From: CAYZBM01 sp964476705
Lineage (GTDB): Bacteria; Pseudomonadota; Alphaproteobacteria; Rickettsiales; UBA6187
Direction of reading: 5' to 3'
Length of the DNA: 22,539 nucleotides
Assembly: GCA_964476705.1 (NCBI GenBank)
Contig: CAYZBM010000027.1
Span: forward strand, 1-22,539
Positions 1-6,589 of this stretch are shown in pieces; position 1 is the first letter of the stretch, and each line of letters opens with the position of its first letter. Under the pieces are notes generated by a model. The model was given only the letters and a program-made list of their open reading frames with translations. It ran no database searches and had not been told where the DNA came from. Position numbers and translations under genes: made by a program.

Positions 1-412
1 TTGGAGGGTGGTCCCCCCATGTTCAGACAGGATTTCACGTGTCCCGCCTTACTCAAGAATTATACTATTTTCTACCCATACAGGACTATCACCTTTTATA
101 GTCGTTCTTTCCATAACGTTTTGGTTCTTATAGTATAACTACTGGCCTGGTCTGCGTTCGCTCGTCACTACTAGCAGAGTCTCGTTTGATTTCCTTTCCT
201 CCGGCTACTTAGATATTTCAGTTCACCGGGTTAGCTTTAATTGCCTATGTATTCAGCAACTAATACTACATAAATGTAGTGGGTTTCCCCATTCAGAGAT
301 CTTCGGATCAAAGGATATTCGCACCTCCCCGAAGCTTATCGCAGCGTATTACGTCTTTCTTCGCCTGCAACTGCCAAGGCATCCACCAAATGCCCTTAAA
401 ATGCTTAATTTG
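1..412 (-). rRNA. rrl: 23S ribosomal RNA, 5' end (partial)
   Basis: Read on the minus strand, this is the 5' domain of 23S rRNA. The conserved start (a TTAAG-type 5' end followed by GGTGGATGCCTTGGCAG) lies at about 410-370. The GCGATAAGCTTCGGGGAGGTGCG block and the CGAATGGGGAAACCC-type segment follow, and the GGGGGGACCACCCTCCAA segment lies at the window edge. Only the first 410 or so nucleotides are present and the gene continues off the left side. No 16S 3' end or spacer tRNA lies upstream; the next gene, yebC, is divergent. The 5' boundary is uncertain by a few bases. Confidence 0.96.
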
Positions 413-690
413 CATTATCTTCAATGTCATATGCAGAACTAAAATTGCACACTCATAAATCACAAAGCACATCCAACATCAATCTTATTTGATGCGGTTA
501 GTATCCCACTTTCTTATTATTTTTCTTTAAGTCACTAGAACAATCAATAAAGACTGTTTTTCGTGATTAAATATATAAAGAAAATGCTTTATAGGATATT
601 TCTAATTATTATCACATTCACAATTTCAAAGAGCCTTAGCCGCTAGAGATTTACATCTTTTAATGTGTATCCCTGTTGGCCGGGTCGTTG
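413..690 (-). promoter_or_regulatory. 23S rRNA leader region
   Basis: This is about 270 nt between the predicted start of transcription (near 684) and the mature 23S 5' end. It contains no ORF, tRNA or 16S sequence. On the minus strand it holds a boxA-like antitermination motif (623-634), a small hairpin with 6-bp arms at 477-482 and 489-494, and further A+T-rich sequence that probably takes part in the 23S processing stem. The 3' partner of that stem lies outside the window. Confidence 0.6.
623..634 (-). promoter_or_regulatory. boxA-like antitermination site of the 23S leader
   Basis: On the minus strand it reads GCTCTTTGAAAT, close to the bacterial rrn boxA consensus (TGCTCTTTAACA) and to the GCTCTTTGACATTGTGAA motif of alphaproteobacterial rRNA leaders. 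Its place between promoter and rRNA fits Nus-factor antitermination. The assignment rests on motif and position alone. Confidence 0.5.
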
Positions 691-719
691 CTTATATGAC
701 TTGTTTCACTTCAAGTCAA
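691..719 (-). promoter_or_regulatory. Promoter of the 23S rRNA unit
   Basis: On the minus strand, TTGACT (719-714) is followed by exactly 17 nt and then TATAAG (696-691). This is a strong sigma-70-type promoter. It points toward the 23S gene and supports independent transcription of 23S from 16S. Confidence 0.78.
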
Positions 720-942
720 TAGACATTTTAAAAAAAATTTAAAAAACTTTCAAAAATCTCTATAAACCAACCTATATAAGCCTTATAACTTACTATTATA
801 TATTAATTTTCCTAGAAATTTAAAATTTTTTATATTATTTAATATTTTTTTACCTATAAAGCTTTAAAGGTGAATTTGGTCAAAAATAATCAATTAATAA
901 CACTCAACCTCTATAAAAATTATATATAAGGAATAAAAATAA
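720..942. other. A+T-rich divergent intergenic region
   Basis: This is the spacer between the 23S promoter and the yebC start. It is extremely A+T-rich, with long A and T runs. No ORF with a ribosome-binding site, no RNA gene and no convincing promoter for yebC could be picked out, although several TATAAA-like hexamers occur. AAGGA at about 928-932 is the probable yebC ribosome-binding site. Confidence 0.5.
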
Positions 943-1692
943 ATGGCAGGTCATTCGCAGTTTGCTAATATAAAACATCGTAAAGCCGGGCAAGACGCCA
1001 AAAAAGCAAAGTTATTTACTAAACTTGTCCGCGAAATTCAAATCTCAGCAAGTACTGGATCTGTTGACCCTGGATTTAATCCCCGGTTAAGAAACGCTTT
1101 AAGTGCAGCACGCAAAGCCGGCGTCCAAAGGGATCGTATAGAAACCGCAATAAAAAAAGCCACTGGCGAAATAGCCGGAAATAACCTTGCCGAAATTCGT
1201 TATGAAGGTTATGGCCCAGGCGGCGTGGCTATAATAGTTGAAGCTTTATCGGACAACCGCAATCGCACAGCTTCTGAAGTTAGAACTGCTTTTACTAAAT
1301 ATGGTGGCGCACTAGGCGAAACTGGCTGCGTAAATTTTATGTTCGATAAAGTTGGGATTATTGAATATAAAAAAGAAGTTGCAAATAATGACGAAATATT
1401 TGAGGCAGTAATTGAAGCCGGTGCCGACGATGTCGAATCTGATGATAGTTTTCACTATATAACCGCATCGCCAGATAATTTTGGTACTGTTCGCGATATA
1501 TTAGCAAAAAAATATGGCGATCCAGAAACTGCTAAATTAACTTGGCGAGCTAAAGAATCAAATGCTCTTAATAAAGAAGCTGCCGAAACAATCCTAAAAT
1601 TAGTAGATGCATTAGAAGATAGTGACGATGTTCAAGAAGTAATTGGTAACTTTGTGATCTCTCAAGAAATATTAGATGCGATAGATAAATAA
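943..1692 (+). CDS. yebC: YebC/PmpR-family translation or transcription regulator
   Basis: The product is a 249-residue YebC/TACO1-family protein, a normal length. The N-terminus (MAGHSQFANIKHRKAGQDAK, then LFTKLVREI) matches the family signature, and NPRLRNALSAARKAG and YEGYGPGGVAIIVEALSDN are family-typical blocks. Members have been described as DNA-binding regulators near ruvC, and more recently as factors that relieve ribosome stalling at proline-rich stretches, like mitochondrial TACO1. The start is an ATG with AAGGA about 10 nt upstream. It lies upstream of ruvC in the usual proteobacterial order, but a promoter and leader at 1718-1785 separate them, so yebC may be partly independent. 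Which of the two roles applies here cannot be read from the sequence. Confidence 0.95.
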   Translation: MAGHSQFANIKHRKAGQDAKKAKLFTKLVREIQISASTGSVDPGFNPRLRNALSAARKAGVQRDRIETAIKKATGEIAGNNLAEIRYEGYGPGGVAIIVEALSDNRNRTASEVRTAFTKYGGALGETGCVNFMFDKVGIIEYKKEVANNDEIFEAVIEAGADDVESDDSFHYITASPDNFGTVRDILAKKYGDPETAKLTWRAKESNALNKEAAETILKLVDALEDSDDVQEVIGNFVISQEILDAIDK

Positions 1693-1717
1693 TCTACTCT
1701 AAGTGAATTGCTAAAGA

Positions 1718-1747
1718 TTGACTTGGTCTATTAAGTAATAATATAAA
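1718..1747 (+). promoter_or_regulatory. Probable ruvC promoter
   Basis: TTGACT (1718-1723) and TATAAA (1742-1747) are separated by 18 nt. Transcription would start near 1753, giving an 80-85 nt leader for ruvC that begins directly with the paired structure at 1752-1785. No LexA-like operator was recognised. Confidence 0.5.
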
Positions 1748-1751
1748 CAAT

Positions 1752-1785
1752 TTAGGGTGAAAACAAAGTAACCCTAACTTGTTTT
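1752..1785 (+). promoter_or_regulatory. Competing hairpins in the ruvC leader
   Basis: There are four segments. TTAGGGT (1752-1758) pairs perfectly with ACCCTAA (1771-1777). AAAACAA (1760-1766) pairs perfectly with TTGTTTT (1779-1785). The two 7-bp helices interleave. A true pseudoknot would leave only 1 nt to span a helix, so they are more likely to be mutually exclusive, as in an attenuator. The second helix ends in a short T-rich tract. Alternatively the first helix plus the TTGTTTT tail is simply a weak terminator for yebC. Confidence 0.4.
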
Positions 1786-1836
1786 ATCAAATTTAAGCAT
1801 TTAGCTAATTAAAAACTTTAATATAAGTTATATATT

Positions 1837-2325
1837 ATGACTATAGTTTTAGGAATAGATCCAGCCTTAGGCACAACTGGTTGGGGGATTATAAGATCTA
1901 TCGCTAATAATATTAGTTATATTGCTTCAGGAACTATAAAAACTAATAATAAAAATTCTCTAGCTATAAGAATTCATCAAATTCACCAAGAAATAACCGA
2001 AATTATAAATATCTATAAACCCCAACATTGCGGTATTGAAGAAACCTTTGTAAATAAAAATCCCTTATCCTCACTAAAATTAGGTCACGCAAGAGGCGCT
2101 TTAATATTATCTACACAAGTCGCGCAAATTCCTATTGGCGAATATCCAGCGAATTTAGTAAAAAAATCTATAGTTGGTAATGGCCACGCCACAAAAGATC
2201 AAATGATTATGATGGTAAATCAATTATTGCCCAAAGCAAATATAACTTATGAAGATGAAGCCGACGCTTTAGCTATTGCTATTTGTCATGCAAGTTATAT
2301 AAATTCTCCCTATAGGAATTTTTAA
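1837..2325 (+). CDS. ruvC: Holliday junction endodeoxyribonuclease RuvC
   Basis: RuvC is the dimeric resolvase that nicks Holliday junctions brought to it by RuvAB during recombinational repair. The 162 residues match the family length. All four acidic active-site residues are in place: D8 in the N-terminal GIDPALGTTGWG motif, E68 in the GIEETFVNKN motif, and D140 and D143 in the C-terminal DEADALAIAICH motif. The start is ATG with no clear Shine-Dalgarno sequence, as for several genes here. ruvA starts 25 nt downstream, so the two are probably co-transcribed from 1718-1747 or from yebC. Confidence 0.96.
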   Translation: MTIVLGIDPALGTTGWGIIRSIANNISYIASGTIKTNNKNSLAIRIHQIHQEITEIINIYKPQHCGIEETFVNKNPLSSLKLGHARGALILSTQVAQIPIGEYPANLVKKSIVGNGHATKDQMIMMVNQLLPKANITYEDEADALAIAICHASYINSPYRNF

Positions 2326-2350
2326 TATATAGTAATATAGAGTTTGAATT

Positions 2351-2956
2351 ATGATTGGTAAATTAAAAGGTATTATAGATACTATCTCTGAAGATCATAT
2401 TATAATCGATGTAAATGGAGTTGGTTACGTAGTTTTTTGTTCTAGGTTAACTATTTCGCAAGTTGAGAATCAAAAAACTCAAGTATCCTTACTTATCGAA
2501 ACTCATGTTAGAGAAGATCATATTCATTTATATGGTTTTGCTAGCTTTGAAGAAAAAAATCTATTTTTACAATTAACTAAAGTAAATGGTGTGGGCAATA
2601 AACTAGCCATAGCTATGTTGTCAGCCTTATCACCAACTCAAATTATCACCGCAATTCATGCCGGAGATAAAGCAGTTTTAACTTCAGCTCCAGGTGTTGG
2701 CGCTAAACTTGCGGCCCGCTTAATTACCGAATTAAAAGATAAACTTGATAAAAGCTTAAGTCTAAGCTCGCAAAATATTTTTGGTAGCCAAGCCAATGCA
2801 CCAAGAGACAATACTACTGATGCAATTTCAGCTTTAGTTAATTTAGGATATAATAGATCTGATGCTTATATGGCTGTAAATAAAGCCTTAAGTAGCAGAG
2901 ATAACCCGGATATTGACGAGTTAATTAAATATAGCTTAAAAGAACTAGCTCATTAA
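2351..2956 (+). CDS. ruvA: Holliday junction DNA helicase subunit RuvA
   Basis: RuvA forms the tetramer that holds the four-way junction and loads RuvB. The 201 residues have the usual layout: an N-terminal OB fold beginning MIGKLKGIIDTI and including the loop with ETHVREDHIHLYGF; a middle domain with the helix-hairpin-helix motifs TKVNGVGNKLAIAMLSAL and APGVGAKLAARLITELKDK; and, after a short linker, a C-terminal domain (about residues 153-201, DAISALVNLGYNRSDAYMAV) that contacts RuvB. It lies between ruvC and ruvB. The 64 nt after it contain no clear terminator, consistent with a continuous ruvC-ruvA-ruvB transcript. Confidence 0.96.
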   Translation: MIGKLKGIIDTISEDHIIIDVNGVGYVVFCSRLTISQVENQKTQVSLLIETHVREDHIHLYGFASFEEKNLFLQLTKVNGVGNKLAIAMLSALSPTQIITAIHAGDKAVLTSAPGVGAKLAARLITELKDKLDKSLSLSSQNIFGSQANAPRDNTTDAISALVNLGYNRSDAYMAVNKALSSRDNPDIDELIKYSLKELAH

Positions 2957-3020
2957 TTTTAATTTTGCTTCAAATTATTAAAAATAATTATTAAATCACC
3001 ATAGATAAAATATAAATTCC

Positions 3021-4085
3021 ATGTCCGAATCAAGAATTATCGATCCTAATATCTTATATGAGCAAGATGAAGAAGATAGTCTTATACCTTCATTACGCCC
3101 GCAATATTTAGATGATTTTATCGGGCAAACCCAAGCAAAAAGTAATTTGAAAATTTTTATCGATGCTGCTAAAGCTAGATCAGAAGCCATAGATCATATT
3201 TTACTTTATGGACCTCCAGGCTTAGGTAAAACTACTATCGCACAAATTATTGCCAAAGAACTAGGCGTAAATTTTCGAGCAACTTCAGGTCCACTTTTAA
3301 CCAAAGCTGGAGATTTAGCTGCGATATTAACCAATTTACAAGAAAAAGATGTTTTATTTATCGATGAAATCCATAGATTAAATCCAACTGTTGAAGAAGT
3401 TTTATACCCAGCATTAGAAGATTTTAAATTAGATTTAATAATTGGCGAAGGACCTGCAGCTAGAACTATTAGAATTGATCTTAAACCTTTTACTTTAGTT
3501 GGAGCTACCACCAGACTTGGACTTATTTCTAATCCATTGCGCGATCGATTTGGTATACCTACCCCATTACGTTTTTACGAAATTGACGAATTATTACAGG
3601 TAATTGAGCGAGCAGCCAGAATACTAAATGCAAGACTTGATCAAACCGGAGCCTTAGAAATTGCTAAACGTTCTAGGGGAACTCCACGTATTGCACTAAG
3701 ACTCTTAAGAAGAGTTAGAGATTTTGCTGCTATCGAAAATAATGGCTATATTAATAAAGATATGGCCGATAGCGCTTTAGTTAGATTAGAAGTAGACGAA
3801 GCAGGATTAGACAATGCTGACCGTAGATATTTAAAATTTATTGCCGAAAAATATCAAGGCGGACCTGTGGGTATAGAAACTATTTCCGCCGGATTATCCG
3901 AGCAACGAGATGCAATTGAAGAAACTATCGAACCTTTTTTACTGCAAAAAGGCTTTATTCAAAGAACATCAAGGGGTAGAGTATTAACTATTCACGCCTT
4001 TAAACATATTGGGGCAGCCTTACCGAGGCCCATGGCAATACAATTAGATTTACTGGAGGAGTTAAATGGCCGAGAAAATATATAA
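3021..4085 (+). CDS. ruvB: Holliday junction branch-migration helicase subunit RuvB
   Basis: RuvB is the AAA+ hexameric motor of branch migration. The 354 residues (family about 330-350) show Walker A GPPGLGKT at 64-71, Walker B DEIH at 115-118, the sensor-1 region VGATTRLGLIS, the arginine-finger region NPLRDRFG, and a C-terminal winged-helix domain with GPVGIETISAGLSEQRDAIEETIEP and QRTSRGR. The start ATG at 3021 gives the usual N-terminus with RPQYLDDFIGQ. No strong ribosome-binding site precedes it. The last 20 nt overlap ybgC in another frame, which suggests coupled translation. Confidence 0.97.
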   Translation: MSESRIIDPNILYEQDEEDSLIPSLRPQYLDDFIGQTQAKSNLKIFIDAAKARSEAIDHILLYGPPGLGKTTIAQIIAKELGVNFRATSGPLLTKAGDLAAILTNLQEKDVLFIDEIHRLNPTVEEVLYPALEDFKLDLIIGEGPAARTIRIDLKPFTLVGATTRLGLISNPLRDRFGIPTPLRFYEIDELLQVIERAARILNARLDQTGALEIAKRSRGTPRIALRLLRRVRDFAAIENNGYINKDMADSALVRLEVDEAGLDNADRRYLKFIAEKYQGGPVGIETISAGLSEQRDAIEETIEPFLLQKGFIQRTSRGRVLTIHAFKHIGAALPRPMAIQLDLLEELNGRENI

Positions 4086-4461
4086 AAGTGAATATAGAGT
4101 TTATTACGAAGATACGGATGCTGGCGGCATAGTATATTATGCTAATTATTTAAAATTTGCTGAACGCGCCCGTACAGACTTATTAAGAGACTTAGATATT
4201 TCTCAAGTTAATCTAGCTAAAGATCCTGGAATTATCTTTGTAGTTAAAACCGTGGAGATAGATTATCTTAAACCCGGTCGCCTTGATGATTTATTGAATA
4301 TAGAAACTACAATAACTCATATAGGCAAGGCTAGTATCCATTTTAAGCAAGAAGTTTTTGCCAATAATCAAAAACTAGCCAGCATGATGATTATAGTTGT
4401 TTGTATTAACCATAATTTTAAACCAACCCCAGTACCTGATTATATTAGGAATAAAATTTAA
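4066..4461 (+). CDS. ybgC: YbgC-family acyl-CoA thioesterase
   Basis: A 131-residue single hot-dog-fold thioesterase. The signature YYEDTDAGGIVYYANYLKF, followed by AERART, is nearly identical to that of E. coli YbgC, including the catalytic aspartate (D18). The family hydrolyses acyl-CoA or acyl-carrier thioesters in the cytoplasm and is usually linked to the Tol-Pal envelope system. The start overlaps ruvB by 20 nt and has a strong ribosome-binding site, GGAGGAG, at 4053-4059 inside ruvB. In most alphaproteobacteria tolQ, tolR, tolA, tolB and pal follow. Here the next gene is convergent and only 3 nt away, so the cluster ends at ybgC. No terminator is visible in that gap. Confidence 0.93.
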   Translation: MAEKIYKSEYRVYYEDTDAGGIVYYANYLKFAERARTDLLRDLDISQVNLAKDPGIIFVVKTVEIDYLKPGRLDDLLNIETTITHIGKASIHFKQEVFANNQKLASMMIIVVCINHNFKPTPVPDYIRNKI

Positions 4462-4464
4462 GTG

Positions 4465-4926
4465 TTAGACTGCTGTTATCCTAAAAGTACTTGGAGGAGT
4501 AGTATAAACACTATCTATCTTTGTATAAGGGGAAATTGTCTCATTAACCTCTTTTAGCCCAGAAGCTAAAACATCTTTATACTCAGAAAATCTACTAGTT
4601 TTATTTTTACTTGCCTTATAAATACTTTCTAGTTGTAAGATAGCTTCATAATAACCGAGTCCATAGGGCTTATGTTTGGCAGATTCTACTAATTTTTCTA
4701 TACCTTTTTTTATTGATTCATCTTTTCTTAAATAAGTAATAGCTTCCTGATATAAGCTATATTTTTTATTTCCTGCTTCTTCCTCATAAGTACTTAAATT
4801 CATAGAAAAGGGAAGTTTTTTGGCTAACTCGCTTGCTTTATGATCAGCTGCTTTTTGTTCTTTTGTTTCTTCTGGACCTGCTTTTCTTAATCTACTATCT
4901 TCTTTTATTGTACGTCCATTTGCCAT
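4465..4926 (-). CDS. Hypothetical protein, charged and lysine-rich
   Basis: I do not recognise this 153-residue protein. The ATG at 4926 is preferred over one 27 nt upstream because AGGAG sits about 8 nt before it, giving the N-terminus MANGRTIKEDSRLRK. There is no signal peptide or membrane segment. The first 40 residues are hydrophilic and highly charged (probably disordered or helical), followed by a mostly alpha-helical, lysine/glutamate-rich body and a short TTPPSTFRITAV tail. It converges on ybgC with a 3-nt gap and occupies the place where tolQ normally stands. It may be lineage-specific. A secreted host-interaction role is possible for such proteins in intracellular bacteria, but nothing in the sequence proves it. 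Confidence 0.6.
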   Translation of the reverse strand: MANGRTIKEDSRLRKAGPEETKEQKAADHKASELAKKLPFSMNLSTYEEEAGNKKYSLYQEAITYLRKDESIKKGIEKLVESAKHKPYGLGYYEAILQLESIYKASKNKTSRFSEYKDVLASGLKEVNETISPYTKIDSVYTTPPSTFRITAV

Positions 4927-5027
4927 AATTAATCTCCTAATTTTCACAGTCATTAAAGAGTTAATGGTCTTAGAGATTTAATTTATTATGTCAAATAAAA
5001 ATATAGGATAAATTAAATTGCTTAAAT

Positions 5028-5384
5028 TTAGCGTGAACGAAAATAAAGCCAGACTATCACTAAAAATCCTATTAGCCCTATAAATAATATTATTGTAAAA
5101 AACATATACATAGCATATCCAGCTTTATTTGCCGCCTGCTGTTGAGCTTGTATTTTTTGCTGTCTTTGCTGCTCAATTTGCTGCGGAGTTAGCGGCTGAT
5201 TATTTTTTTTATCATCATTCATTCCCAGTATTTTTTTTATGGCACCCACAAAATCCCATTCTTGGAATTCTTTCGCATTTACATAATCTTTTAAGGTATT
5301 TACTTTCTGCTCTACTTCATAAGGTATAGCATAGGCCGAGAGTGAGAATGTAAAAAATAATAAGATGGTAAGAATAATTTTCAT
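5028..5384 (-). CDS. Small signal-peptide/one-helix membrane protein
   Basis: 118 residues, not assigned to a known family. Residues 1-19 form a clear signal peptide (charged start, hydrophobic core, AYA cleavage site). Residues 20-60 are a soluble, probably helical part. Residues 63-88 are rich in glutamine (QQIEQQRQQ and similar) and likely helical. Residues 91-114 form a strongly hydrophobic transmembrane helix, ending in a basic FRSR tail. The mature protein would sit in the inner membrane with its N-terminal part in the periplasm. It lies between the 4465-4926 gene and the manganese-type transporter gene, all on the minus strand, and could be read from the transporter's promoter across a 74-nt gap. 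No ribosome-binding site of note. Confidence 0.65.
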   Translation of the reverse strand: MKIILTILLFFTFSLSAYAIPYEVEQKVNTLKDYVNAKEFQEWDFVGAIKKILGMNDDKKNNQPLTPQQIEQQRQQKIQAQQQAANKAGYAMYMFFTIILFIGLIGFLVIVWLYFRSR

Positions 5385-5458
5385 AAAAACCCAATAAATA
5401 ATCTAGTGGTTTAATTTTTATTAGATAATAATCAAAATTAAATAAAACACTATCTCTT

Positions 5459-6016
5459 TTAATTAAGCAAAGTTACTACTCCAAAAATAGCAAATATAAG
5501 TGCGGCTATAATATGAATTAAACGCATTGGAAGCTTGTCTGCAAATTTATTACCAATAAAAACGGCTGGTATATCAGCAATTAACATACCCAGTGTTGTT
5601 CCTATAACTACATAAATAATGGAAGAATAATGTGCGGCTAGAGCTATAGTTGAAATTTGAGTTTTATCGCCAATTTCTGCCAAGAAAAAAGTTATAAAAG
5701 TCGCGCCAAAAACTCCGAAATGACTAGCTATTTTAGTTTCTTCTTCTTCTATTTTATCCGGGATTAATGTCCAAATAGCCATAGCTATAAATAAAACACC
5801 TAAGATTATTCGCATAATTTCAGGACTAATAAATTTAGTTAGTAATGCACCAAAAACACCCACAATCCCATGATTAATTATAGTCGCCAATAATATACCA
5901 AAAATAATTGGTAGCGGTTTTTTAAATCTGGCGGCAAGTATAAGAGCTAATAATTGAGTTTTATCGCCAATTTCGGCTAAAGCAACCACAGATGTTGAGA
6001 TAAGAAGAGCTTCCAT
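5459..6016 (-). CDS. UPF0016/GDT1-family (TMEM165-like) divalent cation transporter
   Basis: 185 residues, about six membrane helices in two homologous halves. Each half carries the family signature EIGDKT (residues 15-20 and 114-119, both followed by Q), with LALILAARF after the first. The family includes yeast Gdt1, human TMEM165 and bacterial MneA, which move Mn2+ or Ca2+ out of the cytosol. Manganese export is the likely job here because a yybP-ykoY-type riboswitch lies directly upstream. A TTG start at 6058 would add 14 residues, but it lies inside the loop of the riboswitch terminator. The ATG at 6016 gives the standard MEALLIS N-terminus and is chosen. A short acidic loop (EEEE, about residues 90-93) separates the two halves. 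Confidence 0.9.
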   Translation of the reverse strand: MEALLISTSVVALAEIGDKTQLLALILAARFKKPLPIIFGILLATIINHGIVGVFGALLTKFISPEIMRIILGVLFIAMAIWTLIPDKIEEEETKIASHFGVFGATFITFFLAEIGDKTQISTIALAAHYSSIIYVVIGTTLGMLIADIPAVFIGNKFADKLPMRLIHIIAALIFAIFGVVTLLN

Positions 6017-6031
6017 ATAAAATAAACTTTC

Positions 6032-6084
6032 AAAAAAGCCAGCAAGAAAACAAATCAACCACTACGTCTACCCTGGCTTTTTTT
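6032..6084 (-). terminator. Intrinsic terminator of the riboswitch expression platform
   Basis: On the minus strand, AAAAAAGCCAG (arm near 6083-6073) is followed by a loop of about 30 nt and then by CTGGCTTTTTT (6042-6032). The 11-bp stem ends in a U tract only 16 nt before the transporter ATG. The position between aptamer and gene is that of a riboswitch-controlled terminator. Confidence 0.75.
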
Positions 6085-6218
6085 AAAAAAAAGCAGACGT
6101 AATAGTCGATAGTCTCGCAAAAACTTTCAAAAAAGTCTGCTTACGCCATGATTTTCAAAAAAAATCAAGTATGTTGACGTAAACCCTATAAAAATAATAG
6201 GTAGCTACTCCCTAAAGA
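6085..6218 (-). promoter_or_regulatory. yybP-ykoY-type manganese riboswitch
   Basis: On the minus strand the hallmark segments of the yybP-ykoY aptamer occur in order: TTAGGGAGTAGC (about 6215-6204), GTCAACATACTTG (about 6177-6165), GGCGTAAGCAGAC (about 6147-6135), and a CTTTTTT segment closing the aptamer (to about 6122). The class binds Mn2+ and generally turns on Mn exporters or UPF0016-type genes, which is exactly the gene downstream. After the aptamer, GTCTGCTT (6098-6091) is perfectly complementary to the aptamer's AAGCAGAC (6142-6135), offering an anti-aptamer helix. The T run at 6092-6085 can pair with the A run of the terminator's 5' arm. Exact boundaries are approximate. Confidence 0.85.
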
Positions 6219-6229
6219 ATATAGAAGAT

Positions 6230-6258
6230 ATATAACATAAGATCGAAATATATGTCAA
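6230..6258 (-). promoter_or_regulatory. Promoter of the riboswitch-transporter transcript
   Basis: On the minus strand there is a consensus -35 TTGACA (6258-6253), a 17-nt spacer, and TTATAT (6235-6230) as the -10. Transcription would start near 6222, a few bases before the aptamer, leaving room for the whole riboswitch in the 5' leader. Confidence 0.7.
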
Positions 6259-6259
6259 T

Positions 6260-6491
6260 CTAATGTAACCGTCCAAGCTGGGTAAAAATTGCAACTTCAG
6301 ATAACGCTCCATCTACTAATAGTGTACTAGGCACCGTAGGATTTCCCATGTCCCCCCTCATAAAACCTCTTCGTTGTAGCGCTTGCACTACACTTTCATG
6401 TATTTCCCTACTCGGTCTTCTACCTATTTCTTCTGTAGTCGACCCCAATTATTCCCAGCGGAAATATTTCCGACATATCTTGGTCATCCAT
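6260..6491 (-). pseudogene. Small gene broken by a one-base frameshift
   Basis: Two overlapping minus-strand reading frames look like parts of one small protein of about 76 residues. The first starts with ATG at 6491 (MDDQDMSEIFPLGIIG) and stops soon after a run of four G (plus-strand C run 6443-6446). The second continues from the same run: STTEEIGRRPSREIHESVV, later NPTVPSTLLVDGALSEVAIF, ending at 6260. Removing one G would join them. The second part uses more G+C-rich codons than the neighbours. The family is not recognised. It may be a decaying gene, a sequencing error in a homopolymer, or a genuinely short ORF from a TTG at 6448. Confidence 0.35.
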
Positions 6492-6543
6492 AATCTCAAC
6501 CTATTTAAAATAGAGCTAAATAATTTAGTTTTATAACCTATAC

Positions 6544-6589
6544 TGTTAAATCTAACAAGAATTTATCTACTATAATTGTTATCCTAACA
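6544..6589. promoter_or_regulatory. Operator-like paired dyads around a TATAAT box
   Basis: Two nearly identical dyads occur: TGTTA-4-TAACA (6544-6557) and TGTTA-3-TAACA (6577-6589). Their centres are about 32 bp apart, close to three helical turns. A perfect TATAAT on the plus strand (6571-6576) lies between them. No good -35 hexamer was found. This could be a repressor-controlled promoter for the long rpmI leader, or chance in A+T-rich DNA. Confidence 0.3.

Noticed and set aside
1718..1785. H-type pseudoknot in the ruvC leader
   Set aside because: The linker that would cross a 7-bp helix is only 1 nt, so competing hairpins are more likely.
5459..6058. TTG start at 6058 for the UPF0016 gene, adding 14 residues
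   Set aside because: It lies in the loop of the intrinsic terminator between riboswitch and gene; the ATG at 6016 gives the standard family N-terminus.
6348..6536. Plus-strand 62-codon ORF
   Set aside because: Antisense to the more protein-like broken minus-strand gene, with no ribosome-binding site.
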